64,000 nucleotides of DNA from contig DASTXE010000006.1 in NCBI GenBank assembly GCA_035765535.1, forward strand, positions 1 through 64,000. Direction: 5' to 3'. The position numbers were made by a program, and so were the translations under genes. A model generated the notes under the pieces. That model did no database searches. It was given only the letters and a program-made list of their open reading frames with translations, and was not told where the DNA came from. How positions within the stretch are numbered: position 1 is the stretch's first letter; every line of letters begins with the position of its first letter. Of the stretch, positions 51,746-60,018 are shown in pieces. The stretch is from Rickettsiales bacterium (GTDB lineage: Bacteria; Pseudomonadota; Alphaproteobacteria; Rickettsiales; JABCZZ01).

Positions 51746-52207
51746 ATGCATGAATTCAACGAAACCCAGCATTCACCGTATAGCACGCAGCAGCTGTTCG
51801 ATCTCGTGATCGATATTGAGCGCTATCCGGATTTTCTTCCCTGGTGCCGCGCCAGCCGTATTCTGGAGCGCAATGAAAACAAGGTGCTGGCCGAACTGGT
51901 AATCAGCTTCAAACATATCACGGAAAGCTACACTTCCGAGGTAAAATTCCAACGCCCCGCCACAGCACAGGACAGCGGATTCATTGACGTTATCATGGTG
52001 CGTGGCCCTTTTGAAAAACTGGAAAATCACTGGAAGTTCATCCCGTCGCCGGAAGGCTCCACGATCGACCTTAACCTCTCATTTAAATTTCGCTCCCGTA
52101 TACTGGACTCCATCATCGGTCTCCTGTTCGGCAAAGCTTCCGCCAAAATGGTCAACGCTTTCAATAAACGTGCCGACGAGTTATACGGCCATGCCGGGCA
52201 ACCATGA
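51746..52207 (+). CDS. RatA/Coq10-type START domain protein
   Basis: The 153-residue product is a polyketide-cyclase/START-domain protein of the Coq10/RatA family. It shows HSPYSTQQLFDLVIDIERYPDFLPWCRASRIL, then LVISFKHITESYTSEV and a C-terminal GKASAKMVNAFNKRADELYG helix. Coq10 binds ubiquinone and supports respiration; E. coli RatA was described as a ribosome-associated toxin, which I would not assume here. I start at the ATG at 51746 because the family begins with M-x-x-F; an in-frame ATG at 51704 would add 14 unrelated residues. It overlaps the next gene by 4 bp. Confidence 0.88.
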   Translation: MHEFNETQHSPYSTQQLFDLVIDIERYPDFLPWCRASRILERNENKVLAELVISFKHITESYTSEVKFQRPATAQDSGFIDVIMVRGPFEKLENHWKFIPSPEGSTIDLNLSFKFRSRILDSIIGLLFGKASAKMVNAFNKRADELYGHAGQP

Positions 52208-53589
52208 ATATGCCCGTATGGAAACGCCTGATCGAGCGGCCAGACCTGCTGTTCCTTTTACTTGCCATACCATTCGGACTTTTATTTCTGGCACTCGTGC
52301 CACCGCTGGGTAATAGCGATGAAAGCTTCCACTACCAGCGCATCGCCAGTATCGCGTATTTTCAATTGATGAACGAGCCCGCCTCTATCCCTTCCGGGAT
52401 ACAAGTCTTTATCCAGGCGGGACAGGATTTCTTCCATGAGGGGCTGGCCCCTCCTTTTCACTATCCGCATTCACAATGGCAGGCAATGGCGCATGTCCCC
52501 TTGCACTCCTGCTTTCCGCCAGGCATGCAGCCGAACTACATGACTGTGCATAATCCGTTTAATTACCTGCCGCAGGCTATAGCTTTCCGGATAGGAGCAG
52601 CAATAGGCCTTACCCCCATGTCTTTGCTCTACCTCTCAAGGCTAATAGCACTGGCAATGGGAATAGGGCTCACCTATGCAGCAATCCGCACCGCACCCAC
52701 GCATAAATACCTGCTATGTGCACTGGCGTTGCTGCCCGTCATCAGTGTAACCCGCAGCGCACTCAATGCCGACACATTAGTGGAAAGCCTCGCATTTCTT
52801 TTTGTAGCGCTGATACTGCGCACGATACAAAACGCAAAAACTCTGCAACTGCGCGATATGGCTTTAATAGCCGCAACCGGTTTTGCGATGGCGCAATGCA
52901 AAACGCCCTATGGCTTTCTGTTATTGCTCACTGCCGCGATACCGCCCGAACGGTTTACCAGCGCTCGCACACGTATCTTTTTCCTGATTCTTTCGATTCT
53001 CCCCGCAATAGCCTGCAGCCTGGCATGGATGATCGCCATTAAAAATTCCACCTTTGCAGGCCTTCAATATCACACCTGGGGCGGTGACGCTTACCCGCAG
53101 ATGCAGACACTCTTTATCCTGCATCATCCACTGGACTTCCTGTGCACATTACTGCGAACTTTATTCACCACACCGCTTTTACCGGTCTCAATCCTCGGTA
53201 TTGTCCGCGATATGGGGCTGGGTTCGGGTTTTTACCTGTCGATTCCCGTAACATTCGCAGTGATATACTGCTTCATCGCCACCGCTATCGCAGACCCGAC
53301 CTCCTCAACGCACTACCCGGCAAACCTGAAGACGCTCAGTGCTTTTATATTCATCATCGCATTTACCGCTATCATGGCGCTGCTCTATATTCACTGGAGC
53401 GGACTCGAATCCCCTCTGATATCAGGTTTTCAGGGACGGTACTTTTATCCTTTGCTGCCTTTGCTCTTTCCGTTCATAAAAACATCATCCAAAAAGTTAA
53501 TGTCACAGAAGCCCGGAACTTACATATTGCTAATGGGCTGCGGCGGATTAGCCATGACAGGATTTATGTTGTTCACGAACTATTATTAA
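52204..53589 (+). CDS. DUF2142-family polytopic membrane protein
   Basis: The 461-residue protein has about eleven transmembrane helices. It shows DUF2142 landmarks: VPPLGNSDESFHYQRIASIA after the first helix, a large periplasmic loop with HNPFNYLPQAIAFRIGAAIG, and SPLISGFQGRYFYPLLPLLFPF near the end. These resemble GT-C glycosyltransferases, with an acidic motif (NSDE) in the first loop, so a lipid-linked sugar transferase is plausible but unproven. It overlaps the RatA/Coq10 gene by 4 bp and is followed by a hairpin terminator. Confidence 0.78.
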   Translation: MNMPVWKRLIERPDLLFLLLAIPFGLLFLALVPPLGNSDESFHYQRIASIAYFQLMNEPASIPSGIQVFIQAGQDFFHEGLAPPFHYPHSQWQAMAHVPLHSCFPPGMQPNYMTVHNPFNYLPQAIAFRIGAAIGLTPMSLLYLSRLIALAMGIGLTYAAIRTAPTHKYLLCALALLPVISVTRSALNADTLVESLAFLFVALILRTIQNAKTLQLRDMALIAATGFAMAQCKTPYGFLLLLTAAIPPERFTSARTRIFFLILSILPAIACSLAWMIAIKNSTFAGLQYHTWGGDAYPQMQTLFILHHPLDFLCTLLRTLFTTPLLPVSILGIVRDMGLGSGFYLSIPVTFAVIYCFIATAIADPTSSTHYPANLKTLSAFIFIIAFTAIMALLYIHWSGLESPLISGFQGRYFYPLLPLLFPFIKTSSKKLMSQKPGTYILLMGCGGLAMTGFMLFTNYY

Positions 53590-53679
53590 CCTCTTACACC
53601 GCAGAAATCCTAAGCTTTCCTCACTATTCGCTTCAAGTTGAAACACGCAGGCAAAAAGTGTTAAAATAGCAACAGTGCC

Positions 53680-53713
53680 AGTATAAAAATGCTGTGCATT
53701 ATACTATTTTTTT
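53680..53713 (+). terminator. Intrinsic terminator after the DUF2142 gene
   Basis: The arms AGTATAA...TGC and GCA...TTATACT pair with a small bulge, and seven T follow (53707-53713). The stem is AT-rich, so efficiency is uncertain. An extended -10 (TGCTATAAT) begins immediately after it and may drive the DUF465 gene. Confidence 0.5.
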
Positions 53714-53771
53714 GCTATAATAGCGTTTCGTCATTTCCGGCAATCCCTAATTTAGTAGACGCTGATTCACC

Positions 53772-53972
53772 ATGGATGAAGAACTGCAACTTGTGAAGAA
53801 ACTGGAAGCACTTACGCTTCGCCACCAGGAACTGGATGGTCTAATCGACAAGTTAAACTCAGAGAAGTACAAGGATGAATTCAGCCTTCATAAGCTGAAA
53901 AAGGAAAAGCTGTTTCTCCGTGACGAAATCAGCAAGCTGCAGGACGCTATCTACCCCGATATTATCGCGTAA
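53772..53972 (+). CDS. DUF465 (YdcH-like) small coiled-coil protein
   Basis: The 66-residue product is one helical hairpin typical of DUF465: LVKKLEALTLRHQELDGLIDKL, then LKKEKLFLRDEISKLQDAI. The L-K-K-x-K-L-x-L-K/R-D-E-I pattern is diagnostic. Function is unknown, though the family is very widespread in alphaproteobacteria. It converges on yejF, 2 bp away. Confidence 0.88.
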   Translation: MDEELQLVKKLEALTLRHQELDGLIDKLNSEKYKDEFSLHKLKKEKLFLRDEISKLQDAIYPDIIA

Positions 53973-53974
53973 AC

Positions 53975-55516
53975 TTAAAACGCAGCTGCCAGCAGAACAC
54001 GCGTATAACGTTCCTTCGGATTGGCAAAAATCTCCGCCGTGCTCCCGCTTTCCACCACAGCGCCTTTCTGCAGCACCATAATTCTATGGCTGATGGCGCG
54101 AATCGTGCGCAGATCATGGCTGATAAAGATATAGGACATGCCATATTTATTCTGTAGCCCGATCAATAAATCCAGAATCTGCGCCTGAACGGAAATATCC
54201 AGCGCCGAAGTCGGCTCATCCAGAATGATAAGCTTCGGCTGCAATACAAGCGCACGCGCAATACTGATGCGCTGCCTCTGCCCGCCCGAAAATTCATGCG
54301 GATAGCGATGCTTCATCTCCGGCAGGAGGCCAACCTCCGCCAGAATTGTCTCGACCTTTGCCTCGCGCTCCTGCAGGCTTGTATCCGCTTCATGCACGTC
54401 CAGCCCTTCGCGGATAATATCGCCCACGCGCATGCGTGGATTCAGACTGGAATAAGGGTCCTGAAATACAATCTGCATATCGCGTCGTCTGGCGCGCAAA
54501 GCGCTGCCCGAAAGCGTGTCAATCCGATCTCCACCAAAGCAGACTTCTCCTTTACTGCCAAGTAGCTGCAGCAAGGCAAGCGCCAAGGTGCTCTTGCCGG
54601 AACCGGACTCTCCCACAATTCCAAGCGTTGAGCCTTCCATGACCTGCAGCGTCACATGTTCCAGCACCTGTTTATAGGTTTTCTTCCATGCAAAAAAACC
54701 GCCTCTTTCAACGAATCCGACCTGCAGATCCTTGCATTCCATCAGTACCGGCGCGTGACCATCAAATTCCCTGCGCATGGCCGAAGGCACCGCCGCCAGA
54801 AGCTTCCGTGTATAGGCATGGCTGGGGTTGCGAAACACTTCCGCTGTCAGCCCGCTTTCAACAATCTTACCTTGAGACATGATAGCCACCCGGTCCGCCA
54901 CGCGCTTCACAATCGAAAGATCATGCGTAATCAGCAGCACCGACATCCCCAGACGTTTTTTCAATGAGATCAGCAATGCCAGTATTTGCGCCTGGACGGT
55001 GACATCAAGCGCCGTGGTCGGTTCATCAGCCACCAGCAGCGCCGGATCATTGGCAATCGCCATGGCAATCATGACGCGTTGACGCTCTCCACCGGAAAGC
55101 TGGTGCGGATAAGCATCCAGCCGCTCGCTGAATGACGAAAGCCCTACCGCCGAAAGCAGTTCCAGTACGCGGGCACGCACTGCAGCTTTCGCAAGAAGAG
55201 GCTGATGGATTTCGATCGCCTCGCTGATCTGCCGCCCGATAGTATGCAGCGGATTAAGCGAAGTCATCGGCTCCTGAAACACCATGCTGATCTGCTTGCC
55301 GCGAAAATGTTTCTGTTTCGGCGTCTCGTTTGTTACTCGCTTATGCAGTTCCGGCGGCAGCAGATCCATCACGGAAAGCGCTGTCAGCGTCTTGCCGGAA
55401 CCGGATTCCCCGACCAGCGCGAATATCTCTGCCTTATTGATGCTGAACGAGACATCGCTGACCAGTTCCCTGCCACGCAATGAAACACTCAGATTATCGA
55501 CGGAAAACACGGTCAT
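53975..55516 (-). CDS. yejF: Peptide ABC transporter ATPase YejF (double nucleotide-binding)
   Basis: The 513-residue protein has two complete ABC ATPase domains in tandem. The first has Walker A GESGSGKTLT, signature LSGGERQRVMIAMA and Walker B LLVADEPTTALD. The second has GESGSGKSTLA, FSGGQRQRISIARAL and LIILDEPTSALD. Each carries an oligopeptide-type C-terminal region. Order and overlap with yejE identify YejF, which powers uptake of microcin C and peptides. It starts inside the yejE stop (4-bp overlap). Confidence 0.92.
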   Translation of the reverse strand: MTVFSVDNLSVSLRGRELVSDVSFSINKAEIFALVGESGSGKTLTALSVMDLLPPELHKRVTNETPKQKHFRGKQISMVFQEPMTSLNPLHTIGRQISEAIEIHQPLLAKAAVRARVLELLSAVGLSSFSERLDAYPHQLSGGERQRVMIAMAIANDPALLVADEPTTALDVTVQAQILALLISLKKRLGMSVLLITHDLSIVKRVADRVAIMSQGKIVESGLTAEVFRNPSHAYTRKLLAAVPSAMRREFDGHAPVLMECKDLQVGFVERGGFFAWKKTYKQVLEHVTLQVMEGSTLGIVGESGSGKSTLALALLQLLGSKGEVCFGGDRIDTLSGSALRARRRDMQIVFQDPYSSLNPRMRVGDIIREGLDVHEADTSLQEREAKVETILAEVGLLPEMKHRYPHEFSGGQRQRISIARALVLQPKLIILDEPTSALDISVQAQILDLLIGLQNKYGMSYIFISHDLRTIRAISHRIMVLQKGAVVESGSTAEIFANPKERYTRVLLAAAF

Positions 55517-56544
55517 TCCGCTCCTCCGCTCTTACGGGGATCGAGTGTGTCGCGAACCGCCTCACCGATAAACACCAGCAGGCTCAGCATAATTGCAAGC
55601 GTCATAAATCCGGTCAATCCGAGCCAGTATGCATGCGTATTATTCTTCCCCTGTGCCAGCAATTCCCCTAGCGAAGCTGAACCCGGCGGCAGGCCAAAGC
55701 CGATAAAATCAAGCGAAGTAAGCGTAGTAATGGAACCGTTCATGATGAACGGAATATAGGTAACGGCGGAAACCAGCGCGTTGGGGAGGATATGGCGCAA
55801 GATAATCTTCCACTCGCCTACCCCCAGCGCGCGCGCCGCGCGTACATAGTCGAAATTGCGGGTGCGCAGAAACTCTGCTCGCACCACACCGACCAGCGAC
55901 ATCCAGGAAAACAGCGTCATCAGCCCGAGTAGCCACCAGATATTAGGGACGACAAGACTCGCCAGGATAATCAGCAGGTATAATTCCGGCAATCCGCCCC
56001 ATATCTCCATGAAACGTTGGAACAGCAAGTCCGTCAGCCCACCGAAATATCCCTGCACCGCCCCCGCAGTGATCCCGATCACGGAACTCACAATTGTCAG
56101 TGCAAGACCGAACAGGAGCGAAACGCGGAACCCGTAAATAAGCCGCGCCAGCACATCGCGTCCCTGGTCGTCCGTTCCCAGTAGGTTCTCGCTACTGGGC
56201 GGCGATGGTGCAGGCACAGCTTTATAATTGATTGTGGAGTAGTTATAGCGTATAGGCGGCCATATCATCCAGCCATCCGCACTGATCTTCTGCGCGATAT
56301 AATTGTCGCGGTAATCGGCCTCCGTCTGGAAATCGCCGCCGAAAGTGGTTTCGGGGTAAAAATTCAGAATCGGAAAGTAATAAGCGCCATGATATTTGAG
56401 AACGATAGGCTTGTCGTTCGCTATGAATTCAGCGAACAGACTCACGAAGAACAGCAGACCCAATATCACCAGCGACCAGAAGCCGCGCTTGTGGGAATAA
56501 AAAACCTTCAGCTTGCTGCTGCCCGGTGCCATGTCTGATGGCAC
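55513..56544 (-). CDS. yejE: Peptide ABC transporter permease YejE
   Basis: The protein (339-343 aa) closely follows E. coli YejE: FSELIANDKPI-like LFAEFIANDKPIVLKYHGAYYFP, NLLGTDDQGRDVLARLIYGFRVSLLFG, WMSLVGVVRAEFLRTRNFDYVRAARALGV (EAA loop), SITTLTSLDFIGFGLPPGSASLGELLAQGKNN (in parts) and FIGEAVRDTLDPRK. It is an inner-membrane subunit with six helices and a large first periplasmic loop. The start is GTG at 56544 or ATG at 56532. The partners yejA (binding protein) and yejB (permease) are not next to it, so they must be elsewhere or lost. Confidence 0.93.
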   Translation of the reverse strand: MPSDMAPGSSKLKVFYSHKRGFWSLVILGLLFFVSLFAEFIANDKPIVLKYHGAYYFPILNFYPETTFGGDFQTEADYRDNYIAQKISADGWMIWPPIRYNYSTINYKAVPAPSPPSSENLLGTDDQGRDVLARLIYGFRVSLLFGLALTIVSSVIGITAGAVQGYFGGLTDLLFQRFMEIWGGLPELYLLIILASLVVPNIWWLLGLMTLFSWMSLVGVVRAEFLRTRNFDYVRAARALGVGEWKIILRHILPNALVSAVTYIPFIMNGSITTLTSLDFIGFGLPPGSASLGELLAQGKNNTHAYWLGLTGFMTLAIMLSLLVFIGEAVRDTLDPRKSGGAE

Positions 56545-57033
56545 CTAATAACCGCGTCCGGTATCGCCGCGTGTCTGGGCCTGTCCCACGGAAACCGGCG
56601 AGATCTGGCCAAGCTCGGTTTCGCTCATGCCGATTCGGTCCACCGTCACTCCATTCCTGGCTAAGGTCTGTCCAGCCTGCTTGATGGCATTGGCAACGTC
56701 AGGACGCGCACGCACCAGCAGCATGACGCGCTCCATCGCCTGCCTGGCAGTAACAGCCAGAGCAAGCTTCATCCGAATCAGGGTGCTTTTGGAAGGAACA
56801 TCCGCTTCGCCGCTGGGCTGGCGCAGTCCGCGCTTCTTCAGCGCCTCGGCAAACTTCTTCTTGATCTTGTCTTTCTGGCCGGCAGGCAGGTTGGAGAACA
56901 TCACCTCCTGCAACTGCTCCACATTTTCGCCCTTCGCAGCAGCCTCAACGGCCTGCGCGATCATCTGGTCGATCTGCGCTTCCTGCTCCTGGCGGAAATA
57001 GGCTTCGTCTTCGGGATTATAATTGCCGGCCAT
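56545..57033 (-). CDS. Hypothetical protein, 162 residues
   Basis: I do not recognise a named family. The product is hydrophilic and helical. The first half is acidic (YNPEDEAYFRQEQEAQIDQMIAQA). The middle is basic and resembles a small DNA- or RNA-associated helix bundle (KDKIKKKFAEALKKRGL). The C-terminal part is LAVTARQAMERVMLLVRARPDVANAIKQAGQTLARNGVTVDRI. It is tightly placed between ybaB (11-bp gap) and yejE (no gap), so it is co-transcribed with dnaX-ybaB and may be a conserved alphaproteobacterial accessory of that group. Confidence 0.65.
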   Translation of the reverse strand: MAGNYNPEDEAYFRQEQEAQIDQMIAQAVEAAAKGENVEQLQEVMFSNLPAGQKDKIKKKFAEALKKRGLRQPSGEADVPSKSTLIRMKLALAVTARQAMERVMLLVRARPDVANAIKQAGQTLARNGVTVDRIGMSETELGQISPVSVGQAQTRGDTGRGY

Positions 57034-57044
57034 GCCTCACCTCA

Positions 57045-57365
57045 TCAGAAAGGAAGTTTCATACCGGGCGGCAATGATAACCCGCTCGTGATTTTGGACA
57101 TCTGATCGCTCATATTGGTTTCGACCTTATTCTTGGCGTCGTTGAAGGCGGCAACAATCAGGTCCTCGAGCATTTCCTTGTCATTGGGGTCGATGATGCT
57201 TTTATCGAGCGTCAATTTCTTCACGGCTCCCTTGCCGTTCATGACAACGCGCACCATGCCGCCACCGGAGCTGCCTTCGCTTTCTTCCTCTTCCAGCTTC
57301 GCCTGCATGGAGGAAATCTTATTCTGCATCTCCTGCGCCTGTTTCATCATTTTCTGTATATTCAT
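57045..57365 (-). CDS. ybaB: YbaB/EbfC-family nucleoid-associated protein
   Basis: The 106-residue product has the YbaB fold: an N-terminal coiled helix (MMKQAQEMQNKISSMQAKLEEEE), a beta region with GGGMVRVVMNGKGAVKKLTLDKSIIDP and a C-terminal helix followed by TSGLSLPPGMKLPF. YbaB/EbfC binds DNA as a homodimer. Its position directly after dnaX is conserved across bacteria; recR, the usual next gene, is absent here. Confidence 0.95.
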   Translation of the reverse strand: MNIQKMMKQAQEMQNKISSMQAKLEEEESEGSSGGGMVRVVMNGKGAVKKLTLDKSIIDPNDKEMLEDLIVAAFNDAKNKVETNMSDQMSKITSGLSLPPGMKLPF

Positions 57366-57381
57366 CTGTCCTGATCCTTAT

Positions 57382-59031
57382 CTACGATTGATGTGTAATC
57401 TTTACTACTTCCGCTCCCGGAAAGCTTGCCAGCACTTCCGCTATAAACGGATGGGAGGCAATGGCTTCACGCTCGCGCCGTTCTTTCTCTTCAAGCTGCG
57501 ACTGCAGCGTGGCCTGTCCCGGCTCGCGCGAGAGCATAACGACCCAGCGCGTCCCCGTCCAGTCGCTTAAACTTTTACCGACACGGCCTGCAAAATCAAG
57601 CGGCACTTCCACATCGATATTCAGCTCGATCCGCCCCATCTCAAATCCGACAAGGCGCACATGGCGCATGAGGTAATTGTATAGCAGCGGCTCGCGCTTT
57701 TCCTGAAAGAGCTGTACGGCTTCCGCAAAATTCTCAAGCCTCGCAACGGGAGCCGGAGCAGCTGAAGGCATTTCCACCGGACGGCTTACAACCTGGTTGG
57801 TCGTAATCAGTGAAACCGGTGCACGCCCCGGCGCAGGCGCGGATGGCGCAGGGCTTCCCGCCCCAGCTGCCCCTTCACCTTTGCGCAAACCACGAATAAC
57901 ATCGGATGGAGACGGAAGTTCGGAACTATGCGCGATGCGTATAAGCGTCATTTCCGCACTGGCAGCCGGGTCCGGCGCAACGCGCGTTTCCTGTAACCCT
58001 TTAAGCAGCATCTGCCAGAAGCGCGTCAGCACCGCCACACCGAGCTTCTGTGCAAGCCCTTTGGCAAATTCACGCTCGCCCTGCGAATAAGAAATATCTT
58101 CCGCTGCCGAGGGCGTAACCTTGATACGCGTGACAAAATGCACGAGCGCCAGCAGATCCTGCAACAAAATTGCCGGATCAGCACCGCCTGCGTAGAGTTT
58201 CCGGAACTCCGACAGGGATTCGCCAATATCGCCGGAGCATAATTTTTCGAGCAGGTTGAACAGCTGCGACTTATCGTTCATGCCCAGCATGTCGCGCACC
58301 GTTGCCGTGCGGATAACGTTGTCGCCTCCGGCATTATGGGCAATTGCCTGATCCAGCAGCGACAGCGAATCACGCGCTGAGCCTTCCGCAGCATTGGCAA
58401 TCAGCGTCAATGCTTCCGGCTCGGCGGCAAGCGATTCTTTCGTGAGAATATTATTCAGATGCTGCGCCAGCTGTTCCGTCTCAATACGCTTGAGCTCAAA
58501 TTTCTGGCAGCGCGACAAGATCGTCACCGGAATCTTGCGCAGCTCCGTGGTCGCGAAGATGAATTTAACGTGCGGTGGCGGCTCTTCCAGCGTCTTCAGC
58601 AGCGCATTAAACGCGCTATTGGAAAGCATGTGCACTTCGTCGATGATGTAGACTTTGACGCGCGCTGAACCGGGAAGATACTGCACCGTATTGATGATAT
58701 CGCGGATACCCTCAACACTCGTATTGCTCGCAGCGTCCATTTCCAGCACGTCCATATGGCGGCTCTCGGCGATCATTGTGCAGTTCGTGCATACACCGCA
58801 AGGCTCGATGGTCGGCCCGCCCTGCCCATCCGTCCCGATACAATTGAGCGCGCGCGCAATGATGCGCGCAGTTGTCGTCTTGCCGATACCGCGAATCCCC
58901 GTCAGCAGAAAAGCATGGGCGATGCGTCCGGTGGCGAATGCATTGGTAAGCGTGCGCACTAGCACATCCTGCCCGACAAGATCGGCAAATGTCTGCGGGC
59001 GGTATTTACGGGCAAGAACGCGGTATTCCAT
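57382..59031 (-). CDS. dnaX: DNA polymerase III gamma/tau subunit
   Basis: DnaX is the clamp-loader motor of the replicative polymerase. The 549-residue product starts YRVLARKYRPQTFADLVGQDVLVRTL, has Walker A GIRGIGKTTTARIIARAL, a zinc module with four Cys (CGVCTNC and flanking), Walker B VYIIDEVHML, sensor SRCQKFELKRI and a Pro/Ala-rich linker (about 395-430) leading to a tau-like C-terminus. No A-rich slippery run for programmed frameshifting was noticed. It lies directly after SRP RNA on the same strand, and a long imperfect inverted repeat precedes its ATG. Confidence 0.97.
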   Translation of the reverse strand: MEYRVLARKYRPQTFADLVGQDVLVRTLTNAFATGRIAHAFLLTGIRGIGKTTTARIIARALNCIGTDGQGGPTIEPCGVCTNCTMIAESRHMDVLEMDAASNTSVEGIRDIINTVQYLPGSARVKVYIIDEVHMLSNSAFNALLKTLEEPPPHVKFIFATTELRKIPVTILSRCQKFELKRIETEQLAQHLNNILTKESLAAEPEALTLIANAAEGSARDSLSLLDQAIAHNAGGDNVIRTATVRDMLGMNDKSQLFNLLEKLCSGDIGESLSEFRKLYAGGADPAILLQDLLALVHFVTRIKVTPSAAEDISYSQGEREFAKGLAQKLGVAVLTRFWQMLLKGLQETRVAPDPAASAEMTLIRIAHSSELPSPSDVIRGLRKGEGAAGAGSPAPSAPAPGRAPVSLITTNQVVSRPVEMPSAAPAPVARLENFAEAVQLFQEKREPLLYNYLMRHVRLVGFEMGRIELNIDVEVPLDFAGRVGKSLSDWTGTRWVVMLSREPGQATLQSQLEEKERREREAIASHPFIAEVLASFPGAEVVKITHQS

Positions 59032-59035
59032 TAGC

Positions 59036-59097
59036 AGCTATCGGTATCAGGCTGCAGACTTCAGCAAAACCAGGCAGATGCCTGATGACTGATAGCT
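59036..59097. repeat. Long imperfect inverted repeat in the dnaX leader
   Basis: The outer arms AGCTATC/GATAGCT (59036-59042, 59091-59097) and inner arms ATCAGGC/GCCTGAT (59046-59052, 59080-59086) line up with short internal loops. On the dnaX mRNA this hairpin ends 4 bases before the ATG. It lies between SRP RNA and dnaX. Confidence 0.5.
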
Positions 59098-59116
59098 GAA
59101 ACCTTATGTTAAACTA

Positions 59117-59205
59117 TGACTGACGGCGACCCGATAGCCTTATCCGTTACGGCTGCTTCCTCTCGGACCTGACCGGCTTCACGGGGGCACCGCCCGCCGC
59201 CAGCC
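59117..59205 (-). ncRNA. ffs: Signal recognition particle RNA (4.5S type)
   Basis: On the minus strand the diagnostic SRP apical domain is present: GGTCAGGTCC followed by GAGAGGAAGCAGCC. The ends pair (GGCTGGCGGCG at the 5' end with CGCCGTCAGTC at the 3' end), forming a hairpin of about 89 nt. The RNA binds Ffh and targets membrane proteins. The ends are set by pairing and may shift by a few bases. A matching promoter lies directly upstream, and dnaX follows. Confidence 0.93.
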
Positions 59206-59212
59206 ATGCAGT

Positions 59213-59242
59213 ACTATAGAGTAACTTTACGGCAAACTGCAA
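59213..59242 (-). promoter_or_regulatory. Promoter of SRP RNA
   Basis: TTGCAG (59237-59242) and TATAGT (59213-59218) are 18 bp apart on the minus strand. Transcription would start near 59206, in agreement with the 5' end deduced from pairing. Confidence 0.6.
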
Positions 59243-59256
59243 GCGGAAGAATTCGG

Positions 59257-59859
59257 CTACTTGCAAATCCGTGCATCCGTCTGCGGAGCGGCCGCACGAT
59301 CGGAAGGCGGAGTCTGAAGCGCACATGCGCCGGAATCAGTCGAGACGATCACGTTAAACTGCGTACCGTTTGCCGAAGCCGTGCTTTTCATCGCATCTTT
59401 GAGTTTTCCCATCTGATCAGGTGAGGCAGCCGATACGCCTTCCACCGTCACACCCTGCTTAAACTGGGTAAACTTCCCTTCGGAAGATTGCTGAACAGCT
59501 TCCAATGCCTTGGATGCCGCAGCCGGATCGCCAGAAAAGTCGAATGTGAGCGATTGTGGCATGGTTTTAATCTGTTTTTCATCCACGAGCTTACCCAAAT
59601 AATTCAAGGCTTCATCAATGCCTTCCGGAGTATTGGGATAAACGGGACTGGTATAATTGCCTATGGAAATCTGGATACCGTCAGATGCAGGGGCCGGATG
59701 TATGTTGGCATAAGCGGAGTAATGCGCCTGGGCAGCGGCAGCAGCGGCCGCTTGCTGGGCCCCAACCACTCTTTCATCGACTGCATAGCTGTTGCTGCAT
59801 ATTCCGGCGGCAAGCGCACAAGCTGTCGTGATTCTTAGGGCTACGCGGGCTTTTTTCAT
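59257..59859 (-). CDS. Secreted protein of an unrecognised two-member family (paralogue A)
   Basis: The 200-residue precursor has a signal peptide, MKKARVALRITTACALAAGI through SNSYA, then an Ala/Gln-rich linker (about residues 30-45) and a folded domain. The domain is shared with the next upstream gene: G-N/D-Y near its start, T-F/V-D-F/L-x-G-D/N-P in the middle, GTQFNVIVSTDSGAC and an APQTDA-x-x-C-K end. The two cysteines (GAC and ICK) may pair. I know no family for this domain. The start at 59859 has GAGGAG seven bases upstream; the longer frame to 59964 crosses the promoter. A Pho-box-type promoter precedes it. It is transcribed toward SRP RNA. Confidence 0.78.
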   Translation of the reverse strand: MKKARVALRITTACALAAGICSNSYAVDERVVGAQQAAAAAAAQAHYSAYANIHPAPASDGIQISIGNYTSPVYPNTPEGIDEALNYLGKLVDEKQIKTMPQSLTFDFSGDPAAASKALEAVQQSSEGKFTQFKQGVTVEGVSAASPDQMGKLKDAMKSTASANGTQFNVIVSTDSGACALQTPPSDRAAAPQTDARICK

Positions 59860-59922
59860 AAGATATCTCCTCTTATTAGTGGGCGAACACGCCGACCGCG
59901 AGTAAGCCCGGATTCTAACGCA

Positions 59923-59956
59923 ATTATAGCATGCAATCATGACAGTCTCATGACCG
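59923..59956 (-). promoter_or_regulatory. PhoB-type promoter of paralogue A
   Basis: The Pho-box-like repeat CGGTCATGAGACTGTCAT (59939-59956, minus strand) matches CTGTCATA(A/T)A(T/A)CTGTCA(C/T) at 15 of 18 positions. It is followed after exactly 10 bp by an extended -10, TGC-TATAAT (59923-59928). There is no good -35, as expected of PhoB-activated promoters. Confidence 0.68.
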
Positions 59957-60018
59957 GAATGCAATTTTATATTTGAGGATTAACCTAGTTACTAAAATGA
60001 AAAATTTGCTGATGCACT

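Noticed and set aside
59860-59964. 35-residue N-terminal extension of paralogue A
   Set aside because: It covers the -10 and Pho box. The ATG at 59859 has a good ribosome site and begins a clean signal peptide.
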